Assembly: GCF_900113635.1 (NCBI RefSeq) | Contig: NZ_FOQA01000002.1 | Span: forward strand, 62,001 to 126,000 | Source of the DNA: Tindallia magadiensis | Lineage (GTDB): Bacteria; Bacillota; Clostridia; Peptostreptococcales; Tindalliaceae | Reading direction: 5' to 3' | Length of the DNA: 64,000 nt | Part shown: piece after piece, positions 61,997-64,000 of the stretch | How positions within the stretch are numbered: position 1 is the first letter of the stretch | How the letters are laid out: every line of letters starts with the position of its first letter | The notes under the pieces: model-generated | Database searches by the model: none | Told to the model about the DNA's origin: nothing | Seen by the model: only the letters and a program-made list of their open reading frames with translations | Program-made: the position numbers and the translations under genes

Positions 61997-63144
61997 GCTT
62001 CCTCGCCCCCTTCCGGATGGATCTGTTCCTGTTTTTCCTTTTGCTCCTGCCGTTGTCGGCTGATGCGGTAACGAATATAAGTGCCGGTAGCACTGAAAAG
62101 AAGAATCAAGCTGGTGATCACTCCGGAGATTTCCTGAACCACGCCTACCCTTGAACTCATGTAGGTAGCACCTTTATCCAATGTGGTGATCAGTGCTGAG
62201 GCCAGCAATACACCTAAGGGATGGTTATTTCCCAGAAGGGAAGTGGCGATGGCATTATAACCAAGCCCTGCTAAAACACCTGGCTGCATCGACGCATAAT
62301 GACCCAGATAAAAGGTAGCGCCTGCCAAGCCAGCTAAGGCACCGCTGATCATCATGGCGACGACAATGGTTCTTCCGATGGAAATACCTGCATACTCAGC
62401 GGCTTGTTTGTTAGCACCTACCGCTTTGATTTCAAAGCCCAGCCGGGTTTTGTAAAGAAGATAATAGACAAACAAAGCGGCTAGGATGGCAAGAAAAATA
62501 CCAATAGGCAGATCAACACGAATGCCGGCAATTCGGAGATTTTTAAGAGTAAGCGATGCGGCTGGCTGAATATATTCTGATTGGCGGGAAACAGGATTAA
62601 CAAAATAGGTTTTAATATAATAACTGGTAACATAAGCAATCATATAATTGAGCATAATCGTAGAAACAACCTCGCTAATGTTGAAGCGATGCTTCAAATA
62701 TCCTACGAAACCGGCGGCCAAACCACCCACGGTAATGGCAATAAGGATGACCAGTGGCTTTGCCAGATACCAGGGAAGATCGCTGTATCCAACAAAAAGA
62801 GTAGCAAAAAAGCCGGCTAATAGCATTTGTCCTGCAATACCAATATTAAAAAGACCTGCCCGAAAGCCTACGGTAACAGCGAGGGCGGCAAAAATCATGG
62901 GAGCCAGGGCATCTAAAAAACTGGTAAAATCAGTAAGCATCCCTGTACCTCCGGCATAGTTGGCTTTAGGAATCCAGCCAGCACCTTGAAGGATACTTAG
63001 GTAAGCCGTTAGAGGGTTTTTGCCCATCAGGAGGATGACGATACTGCCTGCCAGGATGGAAAGAAGGACGGCGAAAATGGGGATAGACAGCCATTGCCAT
63101 TTTTCATTACCTAACAGGGTTACCAAGGGATTTTTTTTATTCAT
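61993..63144 (-). CDS. Nucleoside-type ABC transporter permease (first permease)
   Basis: This 383-residue membrane protein resembles NupP (YufP). It has MIFAALAVTVGFRAGLFNIGIAGQMLLAGF, the coupling loop GFEIKAVGANKQAAEYAGISIGRT, and SGALAGLAGATFYLG. It has a short basic N-terminus and an acidic C-terminal tail. The gene overlaps the ATPase gene by 8 bases and the second permease gene by 4, so the three are translated as a tight unit. Confidence 0.9.
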   Translation of the reverse strand: MNKKNPLVTLLGNEKWQWLSIPIFAVLLSILAGSIVILLMGKNPLTAYLSILQGAGWIPKANYAGGTGMLTDFTSFLDALAPMIFAALAVTVGFRAGLFNIGIAGQMLLAGFFATLFVGYSDLPWYLAKPLVILIAITVGGLAAGFVGYLKHRFNISEVVSTIMLNYMIAYVTSYYIKTYFVNPVSRQSEYIQPAASLTLKNLRIAGIRVDLPIGIFLAILAALFVYYLLYKTRLGFEIKAVGANKQAAEYAGISIGRTIVVAMMISGALAGLAGATFYLGHYASMQPGVLAGLGYNAIATSLLGNNHPLGVLLASALITTLDKGATYMSSRVGVVQEISGVITSLILLFSATGTYIRYRISRQRQEQKEKQEQIHPEGGEEA

Positions 63145-64000
63145 CTTCTTTCACTCCCATCATATAGGCTCCAATTTCCATAGCCGTTAATTGGGAGGCA
63201 GCTTCGACCTTTAACAGCTCTCCATTATAGATGACTCCAATGGTGTCGGCCAGTGCCATGATTTCATCCAGCTCCAGAGAAATCAGGAGGATGGCTTTTC
63301 CTTTTTGCTGTTCCTGTAAGATTTGCTGCCAGGTATTTTCAATAGCACCTACATCTAAGCCTCGGGTGGGCTGAACAAAAATAATCAACGGGGTATCCTG
63401 CTCAATTTCCCGGGCAATGATCATTTTTTGTTGATTACCGCCACTGAGGCTGCGAGTGATGCTATCGGCTCCTTTATTACTGCGGATATCATAAGCCGTA
63501 ATCAGTCGTTCAGCATAATGATGAAAAGCTTCCGGGTTTAATCTTCCGCCCGGACTGGAGAAAGGCTCCTGAAAATACTGTTTTAACACCAAGTTATCCG
63601 ATACAGGATCATCCAGAATTAATCCATAGGTTTGTCGGTCCTCTGGAATGTAAGCAATGCCTTCCAGATTGCGCTGGCGTACCGGTTCGTTGGTAATATC
63701 CACCTGATTCAGCCGCACCGTACCAGAGGTAATCTTTTTTAGACCTGTAATTGCTTCGGCAATTTCTGTCTGTCCATTTCCGGAAACGCCAGCAATGGCA
63801 AAAATCTCTCCTGCACGAATGGTAAAAGAAACATCCTTCACCATGGTTATCTGATCCTGATTTTTTACGTGTAAGTTTTCTACTTCCAGCACTACCTGAC
63901 CAAAGGTTGGGGTTGGCTTGTTTACTTCCAGCATTACTTCTCGACCTACCATAAGATTAGCCATTTCTCGGGTAGAGGTAGTCGCTACTTCTTTAATATC
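63137..64000 (-). CDS. Nucleoside-type ABC transporter ATPase, C-terminal half (runs off the right edge)
   Basis: The frame is open to base 64000, so the start lies outside the window. The visible 287 residues end one ATPase domain (TTSTREMANLMVGREV, as in the middle of double-domain sugar/nucleoside ATPases) and hold the whole second domain, with Walker A-like GVSGNGQTE and signature LSGGNQQKMIIAREIE. The Walker B region reads LIIFVQPTRGLDVG. The Walker A lacks the usual Lys-Ser/Thr (GNGQTE), which is normal for the second domain of this family (NupO/YufO, MglA). Confidence 0.92.
   Translation of the reverse strand, partial: DIKEVATTSTREMANLMVGREVMLEVNKPTPTFGQVVLEVENLHVKNQDQITMVKDVSFTIRAGEIFAIAGVSGNGQTEIAEAITGLKKITSGTVRLNQVDITNEPVRQRNLEGIAYIPEDRQTYGLILDDPVSDNLVLKQYFQEPFSSPGGRLNPEAFHHYAERLITAYDIRSNKGADSITRSLSGGNQQKMIIAREIEQDTPLIIFVQPTRGLDVGAIENTWQQILQEQQKGKAILLISLELDEIMALADTIGVIYNGELLKVEAASQLTAMEIGAYMMGVKEDE

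Overview
The window reads as chromosome of a low-GC, Gram-positive, strictly anaerobic bacterium of class Clostridia. Strong AGGAGG-type ribosome binding sites and AT-rich intergenic DNA fit this. So do a hydroxyproline dehydratase remnant (HypD) beside proC, a protein of the glycine/betaine reductase B family, NADP-type glutamate dehydrogenase, selenocysteine-encoding TGA codons and several sigma-54 activators. This set suggests an amino-acid-fermenting relative of Alkaliphilus, Tindallia or Natronincola; that placement is an inference. No tRNA, rRNA, CRISPR array, insertion sequence or phage gene was seen.

Layout. 1-4.2 kb: partial ECF sigma factor, HAD phosphatase, then a cupin regulator and hypD that have both lost their N-termini at one junction near 1690, then proC. 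4.2-9.9 kb: tandem c-di-GMP-I riboswitches, the second interrupted by an array of small GAAA-loop hairpins, ahead of a PAS histidine kinase; an H-NOX chemoreceptor with the oxygen-binding residue set; a DUF368 membrane protein. 9.9-15 kb: sigma-54 activator, -24/-12 promoter, M20 amidohydrolase and YfcC transporter. 15-24 kb: XRE regulator with a large palindromic operator, two diguanylate cyclases, a chemoreceptor and topoisomerase III. 24-37.4 kb: PhnDCE-type importer, a GGDEF-EAL protein, class I aldolase, phosphotransferase, GdhA, and an NtrB/NtrC-like pair next to a -24/-12 promoter and a cysteine-rich protein. 37.6-40.7 kb: Hsp20, YciI and two consecutive selenoproteins. 40.7-48.3 kb: voltage-sensor-only protein, hemerythrin-GGDEF, chemoreceptor, nitroreductase, UV endonuclease and a secreted repeat protein. 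48.4-53 kb: BrxD-like ATPase, histidine kinase, macrodomain and GrdE-like protein on the minus strand. 53-58.3 kb: second sigma-54 activator, promoter, YfcC and isoaspartyl dipeptidase. 58.4-64 kb: methylthioadenosine salvage genes, a GntR regulator and a nucleoside-type ABC importer that runs off the right edge.

The most notable region is 38.8-40.7 kb. A secreted protein with three FMN-binding domains, each with a flavinylation motif, appears to end in Gly-Gly-Sec-Gly. It is followed by a lipoprotein of the C_GCAxxG_C_C redox family that carries an internal Sec. The two UGA codons lie in the same 12-base context (GGTGGCTGAGGT), and each is followed by a hairpin with a GGUC loop. They may form an extracytoplasmic flavin/selenol electron-transfer pair. 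Signalling is otherwise dominated by c-di-GMP (four GGDEF proteins, two riboswitches), gas sensing (H-NOX, hemerythrin) and sigma-54 control of peptide or amino-acid uptake modules.
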